64,000 nt of DNA from Flavobacterium sp. SUN052 (GCF_028867935.1 NZ_JAPQNS010000023.1:6617-70616), one strand, 5' to 3'; numbered from the stretch's first letter, positions 7,670 to 16,435 are shown. Notes: generated from the letters alone by a model not told the origin. Numbers and translations: made by a program.

Positions 7670-8875
7670 ATGAATATAATTTCGCACCGACAGTTGTTTT
7701 TTCAGCACGTCGCCCAAACATCTGATTTCCCACTTGCTTTAGAAATTGAACGGGCCGAAGGGGTCTATTTATATACGGCTGACGGCCAAGCCTATATGGA
7801 CTTGATTTCGGGTATTGGGGTGAGTAACGTTGGCCATAGACACCCGAAAGTTTTAGCCGCTATTCAGGAGCAGTTAGATAAATACCTGCATCTGATGGTC
7901 TATGGCGAATATGTACAAACGTCCCAAACCAAACTTGCCCAGGCCCTTGCCGAAACGCTCGCGCCTTATACCAGTCCATACGGCGCCCTAAGTAATGTGT
8001 ATTTCACGAACTCCGGCACCGAAGCTATCGAAGGGGCCATGAAGCTTGCCAAACGCTTCACCGGCCGAACAGAAATTATCAGTTGCCTAAACGCTTACCA
8101 CGGCGCTACCCAAGGCGCGCTCTCCCTCTCTGGCGACGAAAACTTCAAACGTAACTACCGACCGCTCCTACCCGACATTCGCCACATTGCACACGGCAAC
8201 CTGACTCATGTGGAGCAAATTAGCCACCGTACAGCTGCCGTTGTAATCGAAGTAATTACTGCCGAGGCAGGTATCCGCGTGCCTGACCCAGCTTATTTGA
8301 AAGCCGTTCGCCAACGCTGTACCGAAGTTGGTGCCCTGCTCATTATCGACGAAATCCAGACTGGCTTTGGACGCACGGGTTCGTTTTGGGCGTTTGAAGA
8401 CTTCGGTCCAGTTGTACCCGACGTGTTGGTATGCGCCAAAGGAATGGGGGGCGGAATGCCTATTGGAGCCTTTATCAGTTCGCCGGAAGTGATGAGTGTT
8501 TTCAAAAACAACCCGATTCTAGGCCATATCACCACGTTTGGAGGGCACCCGGTCTCCTGCGCGGCCTCATTGGCAACGCTCAACGTAATTCGCGACGAAC
8601 AACTCTTTGCACAGGCTGAAGCCAAAGGGCAATTATTCCGGCAATTGCTGGGGGCGAGTCCGGCCATAAAAGAAATTCGCGGAAAAGGACTGATGCTGGC
8701 TGCTGAATTTGAGTCGTTTGATGTGCTCAAGCCAGTGATCGACCGAGCGATTGAAAAAGGAGTAATAACCGACTGGTTTTTGTTCTGCAACAACTCCATG
8801 CGCATTGCACCACCCCTGATTATCACCGACGAACAGATTCTGGAGGCTTGCGCAGTGATTCTGGACGCTATCTAA
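7670..8875 (+). CDS. Class III pyridoxal-phosphate aminotransferase
   Basis: The 401-residue protein has the class III (acetylornithine/ornithine aminotransferase-like) pattern: FTNSGTEAIEGAMKLAK, NAYHGATQGALS, LLIIDEIQTGFGRTG with the cofactor-binding Asp, and VCAKGMGGGMPIGAF with the PLP lysine, then GGHPVSCAASLA. It transfers an amino group from an omega-amino or similar donor to a keto acid in the cytoplasm. The exact substrate cannot be read from sequence; there are no arginine or lysine genes beside it. The start at 7670 (MNIISHRQLFFQHV) is taken as ATG; a TTG at 7649 would add seven residues. Confidence 0.88.
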   Translation: MNIISHRQLFFQHVAQTSDFPLALEIERAEGVYLYTADGQAYMDLISGIGVSNVGHRHPKVLAAIQEQLDKYLHLMVYGEYVQTSQTKLAQALAETLAPYTSPYGALSNVYFTNSGTEAIEGAMKLAKRFTGRTEIISCLNAYHGATQGALSLSGDENFKRNYRPLLPDIRHIAHGNLTHVEQISHRTAAVVIEVITAEAGIRVPDPAYLKAVRQRCTEVGALLIIDEIQTGFGRTGSFWAFEDFGPVVPDVLVCAKGMGGGMPIGAFISSPEVMSVFKNNPILGHITTFGGHPVSCAASLATLNVIRDEQLFAQAEAKGQLFRQLLGASPAIKEIRGKGLMLAAEFESFDVLKPVIDRAIEKGVITDWFLFCNNSMRIAPPLIITDEQILEACAVILDAI

Positions 8876-8878
8876 ACC

Positions 8879-8968
8879 GTCATTGGTAGTCATTTACTGT
8901 CATTTATAGTCACTAATTGTTTTGGCAAGTAATGACCATGAATGACTACCAATGACCACAAATGACCC
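8879..8968. repeat. Ten-nucleotide-period inverted repeat before tex
   Basis: The left arm holds four 10-base units starting GTCATTGGTA, GTCATTTACT, GTCATTTATA and GTCACTAATT (8879-8918). The right arm holds AATGACCATG, AATGACTACC, AATGACCACA and AATGACCC (8931-8968). GTCATTGGTAGTCATT (8879-8894) is the exact reverse complement of AATGACTACCAATGAC (8941-8956), so a long hairpin can form. It starts right after the aminotransferase stop and ends against the tex promoter box. Confidence 0.8.
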
Positions 8969-8969
8969 T

Positions 8970-8977
8970 TATTTTTG
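8970..8977 (+). promoter_or_regulatory. Bacteroidetes -7 box for tex
   Basis: TATTTTTG matches the Bacteroidetes -7 consensus TAnnTTTG. It lies only five bases before the preferred tex ATG at 8983, so the transcript would be nearly leaderless. No clear -33 TTG is seen, because that position falls in the repeat. Confidence 0.45.
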
Positions 8978-8982
8978 CGGCT

Positions 8983-11109
8983 ATGAACCCAATTACTTAC
9001 GACGGGCGCATTGCTGGCTTACTTAATATACCTGCCCGGCAAGTCGCCAACACTATTGAACTTCTCGACGGCGGAGCCACCGTGCCGTTCATTGCCCGCT
9101 ACCGCAAAGAAGCAACTGGTCAGCTTGACGAGGTCCAGATTACCGCCATCCGCGATACGTACCAACGGTTACAAGAGCTTGACAAACGCCGGGAAGCTAT
9201 TCTCAAAGCCATCAACGAACAGGGCAAGCTCACCGCCGAACTCAAAAAGAAAATAGACGCAGCCGACTCCATGACCGAGTTGGAAGATCTGTACCTGCCT
9301 TACAAGCAAAAACGAAAAACTCGCGCTACTATCGCCATTGAGCGAGGTCTGGAGCCGCTGGCCAACGTGATTTTTGCTCAAAACGAAGCGAATCCCGAGC
9401 GAGCAGCACAACGGTTTCTGACAGATCAGGTTCCAACCATTGCCGATGCCCTGCAAGGTGCCCGCGACATTATCGCCGAGCGCGTAAACGAAGATGCCGA
9501 CGCCCGGCAACGTATCCGCAACCTGTTCGAACGGGAGGCTATTGTTAAATCGGTGGTGAAGAAAGGAAAAGATGCTGAGGGCATTAAGTACAAAGATTAC
9601 TACGATTTTGCCGAAGCTCTTCGGCGTGTTCCGTCGCACCGCTTGCTGGCTATCCGACGGGGGGAGGCAGAAGGCTTTCTGTCGGTGAGCATCAGCCCCG
9701 ACGAAGATGTAGCTATTGAACGCTTAGACCGGCAATTTTTAAGAGGTTTGCCAGGCAGCAAAGACCAAGTTGCATTGGCCATTCGCGACAGCTATAAGCG
9801 GCTTATCAAGCCGTCTATTGAAACCGAATTCGACAACAAATCAAAAGCGAAGGCTGATCTGGAAGCTATCAAGATTTTTGCGGATAACCTCCGCCAGCTT
9901 CTTCTCAGTCCACCCTTGGGGCAAAAACGGGTTTTGGCTATTGACCCCGGTTACCGAACGGGTTGTAAAACTGTAGTAATCGACGCGCAGGGCAACCTTC
10001 TGGCTGACACGCTCTTGCACCTATTTTTGTCGGATAGCCAGAAACAGCAGGCAGCAACCACCGTGCAACGCTTGGTGAAGCAATACCAAATTGAAGCCAT
10101 TGCCATTGGTAACGGCACTGGTGGTCGTGAAACCGAAGCGTTCATCCGCGGGCTGGGTCTCGATGCAGCCATCGCCATTTTTGTAGTCAGCGAACAGGGG
10201 GCATCTGTTTATTCCGCATCGGATGTGGCTCGCGAGGAGTTTCCCGATAAAGACGTAACCGTAAGGGGAGCCATCAGCATTGGTCGACGCTTAATGGACC
10301 CATTGGCTGAGCTGGTTAAAATTGACCCCAAGTCGATTGGTGTCGGGCAATATCAGCACGATGTGGAGCAAAACGCGCTCAAAACCAGTCTGGACGACGT
10401 AGTGGGCAGTTGTGTGAACTCCGTAGGCGTTGCTCTTAATACAGCTAGTGCCCATTTGCTGCGGTACATTTCGGGACTGGGACCACAAATAGCCCAAAAT
10501 ATTGTACAGTATCGCGCTCAGAACGGCCCATTCAATAGTCGTGAACAACTGAAAAAAGTACCTCGTCTTGGCCCTAAAGCCTATGAGCAATGCGCCGGTT
10601 TCTTACGCATCGAAGGGGGTAAACATCCATTGGACAACAGCGCTGTTCACCCCGAAAGCTATGCTGTAGTGGAGCGCATGGCCGCTGACCTCAACGCCAC
10701 CGTTGCCGATCTGATTCGCAAGCCCGAACTCCGCAAACAAATCCGTCCCGAACGGTATGTGACACCTACTGTTGGCCTACCCACTCTCCGCGATATTGTA
10801 GCCGAACTCGATAAGCCAGGCCGCGACCCCCGCGAACAACTTTCGGTGTTTGCTTTCGATGAACGGATCAAGAGTATGGAAGATCTGCACGAAGGTATGG
10901 TGCTCGACGGAGTCGTCACAAACGTGACAGCCTTTGGTGCTTTTGTGGATATTGGCGTAAAACAGGATGGTCTGGTACACGTGTCGCAGCTGGCGCATCA
11001 GTTCGTGAAAGACCCACGCGAAGTAGTCAAGGTGTACCAAAAAGTAAAAGTACGCGTTACTGAGGTGGATTTAGCCCGTAAACGCATTGCTTTGACAATG
11101 AAGATTTAG
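8983..11109 (+). CDS. tex: Tex family RNA-binding transcription accessory protein
   Basis: The 708-residue protein has the full Tex architecture. The N-terminal helical part has TVPFIARYRKEATGQLDEVQI and LEDLYLPYKQKRKTRATIA. The YqgF/RuvX-like domain follows (VLAIDPGYRTGCKTVVID, about residues 320-450), then a helix-hairpin-helix region (NIVQYRAQNGPFNSREQLKKVPRLGPKAYEQ split over two motifs), and a C-terminal S1 domain (GMVLDGVVTNVTAFGAFVDIGVKQDGLVHVSQLA, near 630-700). Tex binds nucleic acid and influences transcription; its molecular role is not settled. The start at 8983 (MNPITYDGRIAGL) is preferred to an ATG at 8962, which sits inside the upstream repeat and ahead of the promoter box. The NlpC/P60 gene follows after 14 bases. 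Confidence 0.93.
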   Translation: MNPITYDGRIAGLLNIPARQVANTIELLDGGATVPFIARYRKEATGQLDEVQITAIRDTYQRLQELDKRREAILKAINEQGKLTAELKKKIDAADSMTELEDLYLPYKQKRKTRATIAIERGLEPLANVIFAQNEANPERAAQRFLTDQVPTIADALQGARDIIAERVNEDADARQRIRNLFEREAIVKSVVKKGKDAEGIKYKDYYDFAEALRRVPSHRLLAIRRGEAEGFLSVSISPDEDVAIERLDRQFLRGLPGSKDQVALAIRDSYKRLIKPSIETEFDNKSKAKADLEAIKIFADNLRQLLLSPPLGQKRVLAIDPGYRTGCKTVVIDAQGNLLADTLLHLFLSDSQKQQAATTVQRLVKQYQIEAIAIGNGTGGRETEAFIRGLGLDAAIAIFVVSEQGASVYSASDVAREEFPDKDVTVRGAISIGRRLMDPLAELVKIDPKSIGVGQYQHDVEQNALKTSLDDVVGSCVNSVGVALNTASAHLLRYISGLGPQIAQNIVQYRAQNGPFNSREQLKKVPRLGPKAYEQCAGFLRIEGGKHPLDNSAVHPESYAVVERMAADLNATVADLIRKPELRKQIRPERYVTPTVGLPTLRDIVAELDKPGRDPREQLSVFAFDERIKSMEDLHEGMVLDGVVTNVTAFGAFVDIGVKQDGLVHVSQLAHQFVKDPREVVKVYQKVKVRVTEVDLARKRIALTMKI

Positions 11110-11123
11110 TACTTTTCCCACGT

Positions 11124-11699
11124 ATGCTGACAACCACTGCTCGGGCTACACTCAAGCCCGCCCTCCTTCTCCTGACCCTCTCGCTTAGCCTGTCGTCGTG
11201 CAGTCTGTTTGGCCCTTCGTCGGCTCCTGTTGCAACCCGCAAACCCGTTGCGAAAGCCCCTGCCAAGCCTACCGGTAAAGTGGTGGATGCTAAAACCTAC
11301 CAGAAAGGCTATGTGGGACAAATTGTGCGCGTAGCTCGTACCTACACCGGCGTCCCCTATCGATCGGGCGGCAACACGATGTCGGGCATCGATTGTTCGG
11401 GATTGATTGCAGCTGTGTTTAACACGGTTGGGCTGAAAATGCCGCGCATCTCCTGGCAACAATCCGAAGTAGGTTACGAAGTTGAAGTCAATGCCATTCG
11501 CCCCGGCGACCTGTTATTTTTTGTGCCCGATAAAGGTAAATCAGGCTATGTGTCGCATGCGGCCATCGTGACCGAGGTAAACAATTATGATTCTGATATT
11601 CGGTTTATTCACGCTTCATCCTCTCGGGGCGTACGCGAAGACAATCTGTATTCGTCCTATTTCAAAGGCCGATTTGTGAAGGCTTTGAGGCCATTTTGA
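11124..11699 (+). CDS. NlpC/P60 cysteine peptidase lipoprotein
   Basis: The 191-residue protein begins with a signal peptide ending in a lipobox (LSLSLSSCSLFG), so it is anchored in a membrane by a lipidated cysteine. The catalytic domain shows the NlpC/P60 triad: Cys91 in GIDCSGLI, His in SHAAIV, and a second His in FIHASSS. Such enzymes cut D-gamma-Glu-diamino acid bonds in cell-wall peptides, so a role in peptidoglycan turnover in the periplasm is likely. It follows tex by 14 bases and ends before a strong terminator. Confidence 0.9.
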   Translation: MLTTTARATLKPALLLLTLSLSLSSCSLFGPSSAPVATRKPVAKAPAKPTGKVVDAKTYQKGYVGQIVRVARTYTGVPYRSGGNTMSGIDCSGLIAAVFNTVGLKMPRISWQQSEVGYEVEVNAIRPGDLLFFVPDKGKSGYVSHAAIVTEVNNYDSDIRFIHASSSRGVREDNLYSSYFKGRFVKALRPF

Positions 11700-11710
11700 G
11701 CCTGCATGTA

Positions 11711-11751
11711 AACGAAAAAGGCCGCCTTTAATACGGGCGGCCTTTTTCGTT
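11711..11751. terminator. Strong bidirectional terminator between NlpC/P60 and GIY-YIG genes
   Basis: Sixteen-base perfect arms (AACGAAAAAGGCCGCC and GGCGGCCTTTTTCGTT) surround a nine-base loop. A-rich and T-rich flanks are present on both sides, so it can stop transcription from both convergent genes. Confidence 0.9.
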
Positions 11752-11760
11752 TGGGCTGGT

Positions 11761-12015
11761 TTATTTCGTAGCTTCTTCTGGAGCAAAGAACTCAACCCAT
11801 TGTTCCGGCGTACGGTATTTGAGTTTCATTTCTAAAGACGACGATTCCCGACGTGTTTCAAACGAACGTTGGTATTTCACCTCCCAGGGCTTGCCCTCTG
11901 CGGTGGCGGGAATTGCTTTAGCATTATGCTGCCAGAGCGCAATTCTCAAATCTTTAGCCTGACCAATGTAGTACTGGTCAGTTGAAGGGCTGTAAATGAT
12001 ATAGACTGTATGCAT
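11761..12015 (-). CDS. GIY-YIG domain protein
   Basis: The 84-residue protein is a single GIY-YIG nuclease-like domain of the UPF0213 type: VYIIYSPSTDQYYIGQAKDLRIAL holds the YI..YIG pair, followed by the helical KYQRSFETRRESSSLEMKLKY and the terminal EQWVEFFAPEE. Some members have DNA nuclease activity, but most short forms are uncharacterised. It is a lone gene, convergent with the NlpC/P60 gene. Confidence 0.85.
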   Translation of the reverse strand: MHTVYIIYSPSTDQYYIGQAKDLRIALWQHNAKAIPATAEGKPWEVKYQRSFETRRESSSLEMKLKYRTPEQWVEFFAPEEATK

Positions 12016-12061
12016 ACATTTCTTGGATACCTCTCAAAGCTAAGTAAAGCTAGCAAATAAA

Positions 12062-12084
12062 AAAAGCTACCAATGGTAGCTTTT
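12062..12084. terminator. Terminator downstream of tRNA-Ala
   Basis: Perfect 10-base arms AAAAGCTACC and GGTAGCTTTT surround a three-base loop. On the minus strand the element lies six bases beyond the 3' end of the tRNA-Ala gene. Confidence 0.8.
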
Positions 12085-12090
12085 ACTTAG

Positions 12091-12164
<74 letters not shown>

Positions 12165-12249
12165 GTTTCGACGACTATTGCGCCTTAGCGGATGCAAAAC
12201 TGCACAATTTGTCGCCGTTTGTCAAGCAAAGAAGGCTGATTTTTTAAAT

Positions 12250-12699
12250 TTACTGGTCAAGCATTTCGGCATCAGCCAAAATATAGTTCAGTTCATATAT
12301 ATTATCAGCATTCAATTTAAGGACTCCGCGGAACGTCCGGCGCTCGTCCGTTTTAAATTTCTTACCTGCTTTTTTGAACTTCAGCGACACAACCGACTCA
12401 GGCCCAGCTCCTCCGCAAAAGAAACAAGCACTGTACGGAAATGCTGACAATACATACAGATTCGACTCAAGGTCAACGGGCAACACGTAACCAGTGAGGT
12501 CAACTTGTTTGCCGTTTAATTTTTGAACACTTGGTCCAAACGTAGGATAAAGCATGTAAACCGACTCCTCGGCGTACCACTTTTTCTTGAACGTAACATC
12601 ACGCAGGGCCTCCCACGTTAGTTTAACGGGTTCAGCCGCTGGGATGAAAGCCAGCAAAAACAAGCTGAGAAAGGCCGGAAAGAGCAGCAAACGCTTCAT
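12250..12699 (-). CDS. Exported DUF3299-like protein with CxxC pair
   Basis: The 149-residue protein has a signal peptide (MKRLLLFPAFLSLFLLAFIPAA). Its mature part has LTWEALRDV, LNGKQVDLTGYVLPVD, and ACFFCGGAGPESVVSLKFK, with Cys92 and Cys95. The order of a Trp-x-x-Leu start, a membrane-like strand with GYVLP, and a Cys-containing PES/PP-N segment resembles the DUF3299 family, whose role is unknown. The CxxC could bind a metal or form a disulfide. The gene stands alone between tRNA-Ala and the kinase operon. Confidence 0.6.
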   Translation of the reverse strand: MKRLLLFPAFLSLFLLAFIPAAEPVKLTWEALRDVTFKKKWYAEESVYMLYPTFGPSVQKLNGKQVDLTGYVLPVDLESNLYVLSAFPYSACFFCGGAGPESVVSLKFKKAGKKFKTDERRTFRGVLKLNADNIYELNYILADAEMLDQ

Positions 12700-12805
12700 T
12701 AGATAGGATTATCAGTTTGTATAAGATGTAAAATTACGAATTCATTACTTTTACTGTATGCAATTTATGTCGATCTATGTTCCAATACGACTAAGAAGAC
12801 TATAA

Positions 12806-14365
12806 TTGCAAGCTCGAATTGTACTGCCGTTGGAAACACCAGACGAATATAAACACCAAACGAACACGACTCCGTTCCGATTGCATCGTCTTTATACGAC
12901 TGCACTTGTCGGATTAGCTATCCTATTGACGGCTGGCCAGGGAGTCACGCAGTGGCAGCTAAACAGAATCCAGAAAAAAATTCTGATAATCCGATACGCT
13001 TCCTTACAGCGGCATCAGAGTCAGCAATTACTGAGCAAAACCCTACAACTCCGCAACTCAACGTCAGAAACCGATTTTTTGGTTTATCGAACCGAGTTAA
13101 AGCAAATATTTGCCGGTTTTGAGTCAAGTTATCAACAGAGCAGTCAAGGGCGCGTTTTTGACAACGATATTCAGATTCCCAATAGTGATCTGATCAATCG
13201 GCTCTACGCCGATATTAAACCCTACTATGATTCGCTCAGCCGGTCGACGCGTACCATCAGTTCATTCCAAACAAGCAGCGAGGTCCATTCAACCGTCGGA
13301 AATCTGGCTTTTCGGCAGTTGTTGAGTAGCCAGAAACCGTTTCTGGAAAAAACAGACATTATTGTTCGTGAATATAATACGGAGATACGGGATCAACTTA
13401 CCCTACTGCAATGGGTTGAGATAGCCTTCTATGCATTAACAATTCTGGTGGTGTTATTGATTGCATTGCGTGTTTTCAGACCGGCTATTCGACAATTAAA
13501 ACAAACCATTGATCAGCTTGTTACGGCAGAAAACACGACTGGCGAATCAAACCGAAAACTTGTGCGACTCAACAAATCGTTGCACGAAGCCCGGCAGCGG
13601 CTTTTTCAGGCAACAAAACAACAGCATCAGCAAGAAATCAATGAACAGAAACTCCGGGCTTCTTCGCTTATTGCCGGGCAGGAAGAAGAACGGAAACGAC
13701 TATCTCGCGAACTGCACGATGGGCTCGGCCAAATGTTGACCGGAATAAAACTCCAGGTTGAGGGGCTTGAAACCCACCTTAACCGCTCTCCAAATTTTGA
13801 TGATCTATCAGCCAGCAAACGACTCAAATCGCTGAAAGATCTCATCACGCAAACCATCAGCGAAACCCGTAGTATTTCGAATGATTTAATGCCGAGCGTT
13901 TTGAGCGATTTTGGCATTATACCGGCGCTGAAAATGCTGGCTGAAACTGCTTTGATGAACCAACCTAAAGGAACCTCATTGCAGTCGGATGTTCGGTTTG
14001 AAACAAATTTACCGACCGGCAGACTTGATAAACAGGTAGAAATTTCTCTCTACCGAATTACTCAGGAAGCAGTTACCAATGCCATTAGGCATGGCAAACC
14101 TACCCAGATTACAATTGATTTAATTGAACGCGAAAACTACTTACATTTGGTGGTTACTGACAATGGAAAAGGATTTCAAATAGAACGGTTAAACGAACCT
14201 TACGGCCCCTCGCAGGGGATACACAATATGCAGGAACGAACAAAATTGCTGAATGGACGCTTTAAGATACGTTCGGCACCCGATAAAGGAACTAGGCTAT
14301 TTGTCAGTATACCGTACCAACTACACTATTCAACGTATGAACATGATACGATTAATGCTCGTTGA
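12806..14365 (+). CDS. Sensor histidine kinase of the HisKA_3 (NarX/DegS) type
   Basis: The 519-residue membrane kinase has a first transmembrane helix around residues 29-50, a 150-residue periplasmic sensor, and a second helix around 205-225 (VEIAFYALTILVVLLIALRVF). A coiled linker leads to the dimerisation domain EEERKRLSRELHDGLGQML, with phospho-acceptor His304. The HATPase domain has EAVTNAIRHGKP and DNGKGF, and ends GIHNMQERTKLLNG. No ATG can serve as start, since an in-frame stop (12803-12805) directly precedes a TTG at 12806; a TTG at 12830 is the other choice. The LuxR regulator gene overlaps its 3' end by 29 bases, so the pair is co-expressed. The signal is unknown. Confidence 0.9.
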   Translation: MQARIVLPLETPDEYKHQTNTTPFRLHRLYTTALVGLAILLTAGQGVTQWQLNRIQKKILIIRYASLQRHQSQQLLSKTLQLRNSTSETDFLVYRTELKQIFAGFESSYQQSSQGRVFDNDIQIPNSDLINRLYADIKPYYDSLSRSTRTISSFQTSSEVHSTVGNLAFRQLLSSQKPFLEKTDIIVREYNTEIRDQLTLLQWVEIAFYALTILVVLLIALRVFRPAIRQLKQTIDQLVTAENTTGESNRKLVRLNKSLHEARQRLFQATKQQHQQEINEQKLRASSLIAGQEEERKRLSRELHDGLGQMLTGIKLQVEGLETHLNRSPNFDDLSASKRLKSLKDLITQTISETRSISNDLMPSVLSDFGIIPALKMLAETALMNQPKGTSLQSDVRFETNLPTGRLDKQVEISLYRITQEAVTNAIRHGKPTQITIDLIERENYLHLVVTDNGKGFQIERLNEPYGPSQGIHNMQERTKLLNGRFKIRSAPDKGTRLFVSIPYQLHYSTYEHDTINAR

Positions 14366-15011
14366 TGACCACGCTATCGTCCGGGATGGCATCCGACTGT
14401 TACTTGAACAGGTCGAAGATTTTCAAATTACCGACGAAGCTACTGACGGCGAAGAAGCTTTGGAAAAACTCAAAAAAGCCGATGCAGAGTCAACTAGGCC
14501 TGATGTTGTGCTGATGGACATCTCGCTACCGGGTATGTCGGGGATTCAAACAGCCCAGACGATTACCCGCCATCACAAGCAGATTCGAGTACTTATGTTG
14601 TCGATGCACAACAACGAAGACTATATTTTGCGGTCAGTTGAAGCTGGTGCAGCCGGATATTTGCTGAAAGATACCTCGTCAGACGAGATGGTAAAGGCCA
14701 TACGGACAGTAGCCAACGGGGAAAAATACTATAGCTCGCCTGTTGCTACCATTATTCTGAATGGTTATATGCAGCAGTTGAAGAAAGGCGATAAATCAGT
14801 TGTTAAAACAACCCGGCGATCTAAGCTTTCAAAAAAAGAGAAAGAGATTCTCCAGTTTCTGGTTGAAGGTATGAGCAGCCGCGAAATTGCCGAGAAACTA
14901 CAGCTCAGTGTACGCACAGTGGACAACCATCGCGCCAATATGATGCGCCGATTACAGGTGCGCAATGCTGCCGAATTGGTTAAAACTGCCGTTGAGGAGA
15001 AATTACTGTGA
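14337..15011 (+). CDS. LuxR/NarL-type response regulator
   Basis: The 224-residue protein has an N-terminal receiver (LMLVDDHAIVRDGIRLLLE, phospho-acceptor Asp61 in VVLMDISLPG, then GAAGYLLKD with the conserved Lys). The C-terminal LuxR helix-turn-helix is LSKKEKEILQFLVEGMSSREIAEKLQLSVRTVDNHRANMMRRL. It is the partner of the overlapping kinase. The start at 14337 (MNMIRLMLVDD) gives a normal receiver; a longer frame from 14253 would only read the kinase gene in another frame. The target genes are unknown; a peroxiredoxin gene follows after a terminator. Confidence 0.93.
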   Translation: MNMIRLMLVDDHAIVRDGIRLLLEQVEDFQITDEATDGEEALEKLKKADAESTRPDVVLMDISLPGMSGIQTAQTITRHHKQIRVLMLSMHNNEDYILRSVEAGAAGYLLKDTSSDEMVKAIRTVANGEKYYSSPVATIILNGYMQQLKKGDKSVVKTTRRSKLSKKEKEILQFLVEGMSSREIAEKLQLSVRTVDNHRANMMRRLQVRNAAELVKTAVEEKLL

Positions 15012-15040
15012 ACCTTCCAGGCTAACGCTTACGTTACTTT

Positions 15041-15066
15041 TAAAACCGGCCCAAAAGCCGGTTTTA
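15041..15066 (+). terminator. Terminator of the kinase/regulator operon
   Basis: Perfect 10-base arms TAAAACCGGC and GCCGGTTTTA surround a CCAAAA loop. It lies 29 bases past the response regulator stop. Confidence 0.85.
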
Positions 15067-15123
15067 CAGTTTTAGAGTACTACATAAAGTAGATAGACTT
15101 TTAACTTTTAAACTCTTTTCATT

Positions 15124-15759
15124 ATGTCACTTCGCTTAGGAGACATTGCGCCGGATTTTGAAGCCGACACTACCCAGGGACACATTCATTTTCATGAGTG
15201 GCTGGGTGATTCATGGGGCATGTTTTTCTCACACCCTGCCGACTTCACGCCGGTTTGTACTACAGAGCTGGGCCGTACGGCTCTGTTAAAAGACGATTTT
15301 GCCAAACGTAATGTAAAAGTAATCGCTATAAGCGTGGATAGCCTGGAATCGCACAACCGCTGGACTCCTGACATAAAGGATGTAACCGGGTCGGAGGTAA
15401 ACTTCCCGATTGTGGCCGACCCTGACCGCAAAATAGCGGAGTTATACGATATGATTCACCCCAATGCAAGCGAGAAAGCAACAGTGCGTTCTGTATTTGT
15501 GATTGGACCAGACAAGAAGATCAAGCTAACCCTAACGTACCCAGCCTCTACAGGCCGTAATTTTAATGAGTTGCTGCGGGTAATTGACTCGCTGCAATTG
15601 ACGGCAAATTACCAGGTTGCGACTCCCGCCGACTGGCAGGATGGTGAAGATGTAATTGTTACACCCGCTGTAACGAATGATCAATTGGAGGAGAAGTTTC
15701 CAAAAGGAGTGACGTTTGTGAAGCCCTATTTACGGAAAACTCCACAACCGAATAAATAA
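15124..15759 (+). CDS. Peroxiredoxin of the Prx6 (1-Cys) subfamily
   Basis: The 211-residue protein has the peroxidatic motif DFTPVCTTELG with Cys45, and a Prx6-type C-terminal extension (WQDGEDVIVTPAVTNDQLEEKFPKGV, PYLRKT). It reduces hydrogen peroxide and organic peroxides in the cytoplasm. No resolving cysteine is seen in the usual C-terminal position, so an external thiol is probably needed. It sits alone between two terminators. Confidence 0.92.
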   Translation: MSLRLGDIAPDFEADTTQGHIHFHEWLGDSWGMFFSHPADFTPVCTTELGRTALLKDDFAKRNVKVIAISVDSLESHNRWTPDIKDVTGSEVNFPIVADPDRKIAELYDMIHPNASEKATVRSVFVIGPDKKIKLTLTYPASTGRNFNELLRVIDSLQLTANYQVATPADWQDGEDVIVTPAVTNDQLEEKFPKGVTFVKPYLRKTPQPNK

Positions 15760-15776
15760 CGGATTTAGTTTACCAG

Positions 15777-15824
15777 AAACGGGTTGGATAGCGCAACAAA
15801 ATCGTGCGTTAACCAACCCGTTTT
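15777..15824 (+). terminator. Terminator of the peroxiredoxin gene
   Basis: Arms AAACGGGTTGG and CCAACCCGTTT, followed by one further T, flank a 25-base loop that itself contains GCGCAAC and GTGCGTT. The structure begins 18 bases after the stop codon. Confidence 0.75.
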
Positions 15825-16107
15825 CATTGGCAAATAAGTGTCTCCACTTGCTTGCTTACATAATAATGAGTAGCTTTTTAGATAAAAAGAGGATGCTTTT
15901 TCAATGTCATATGTCAAAAGTAGTGATATGAATTTTATTTGGTAAACTTCCGCAAACTATTGTTGCTCAAAACTTTCATTATTGAGTGAACGGTAATTTT
16001 AGCAAAACATTTACCGTTTCAGGCACGTAAAATGGTATCTATTCAGCGGCCGAAACAATGGCGCGTATCATTCTGTTAGGCTTAAGTACATAAATCCTAT
16101 CAACGTT
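15825..16107. other. A+T-rich spacer with one inverted repeat
   Basis: No coding frame is supported in the 283 bases between the peroxiredoxin terminator and the next gene. An 8-base inverted repeat, AACGGTAA (15989-15996) and TTACCGTT (16011-16018), is separated by 14 bases and could be an operator or hairpin ahead of the small membrane protein gene. Nothing else stands out. Confidence 0.45.
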
Positions 16108-16350
16108 ATGGCAAAGAACAAAGAAAATCAGCACAGCGAAGGTCCAGTAGCTGAGGCTATTGAACAACAAACATCAAAGATCCCTTCTGATCTATTTCTT
16201 TGGGCTGCCTTAGGCTCGATGGGAGTTTCACTAGCGCTGAAAATTCAGGGTGAAGACACCAAGGCTTTATTTGTAGGCCAGTGGGCGGCACCGTTTTTGA
16301 TTTTAGGGCTTTACAATAAGTTAGTGAAGCTCGAAGGATCTAACGGATAA
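16108..16350 (+). CDS. Small membrane protein of unknown function
   Basis: The 80-residue product has a hydrophilic N-terminal 28 residues (NKENQHSEGPVAEAIEQQ) and two hydrophobic segments (LFLWAALGSMGVSLAL and WAAPFLILGLYNKLV). I do not recognise the family; similar short proteins occur as conserved hypotheticals in Cytophagales. It stands alone, with a repeat hairpin immediately downstream. Confidence 0.6.
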   Translation: MAKNKENQHSEGPVAEAIEQQTSKIPSDLFLWAALGSMGVSLALKIQGEDTKALFVGQWAAPFLILGLYNKLVKLEGSNG

Positions 16351-16352
16351 AA

Positions 16353-16435
16353 ACAGTTGGCAGTAAGCAGTGAGCAGTTGGCAAAAGAGTAGTACGTTTT
16401 ACCTAGTGCTCACTGCCAACTGCTCACTGCTTACT
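16353..16435. repeat. Heptanucleotide repeat hairpin before the GH25 gene
   Basis: The left arm (16353-16387) consists of ACAGTTG GCAGTAA, GCAGTGA GCAGTTG and GCAAAAG. The right arm (16408-16435) consists of GCTCACT GCCAACT, GCTCACT and GCTTACT. Both arms have an exact 7-base period and are reverse complementary in large part. The right arm runs directly into the TACTTTTG promoter box of the lysozyme gene. Confidence 0.8.

Noticed and set aside
14253..14336. Longer N-terminus of the LuxR regulator
   Set aside because: The extra 28 residues come from the kinase gene in another frame and precede the standard receiver start.
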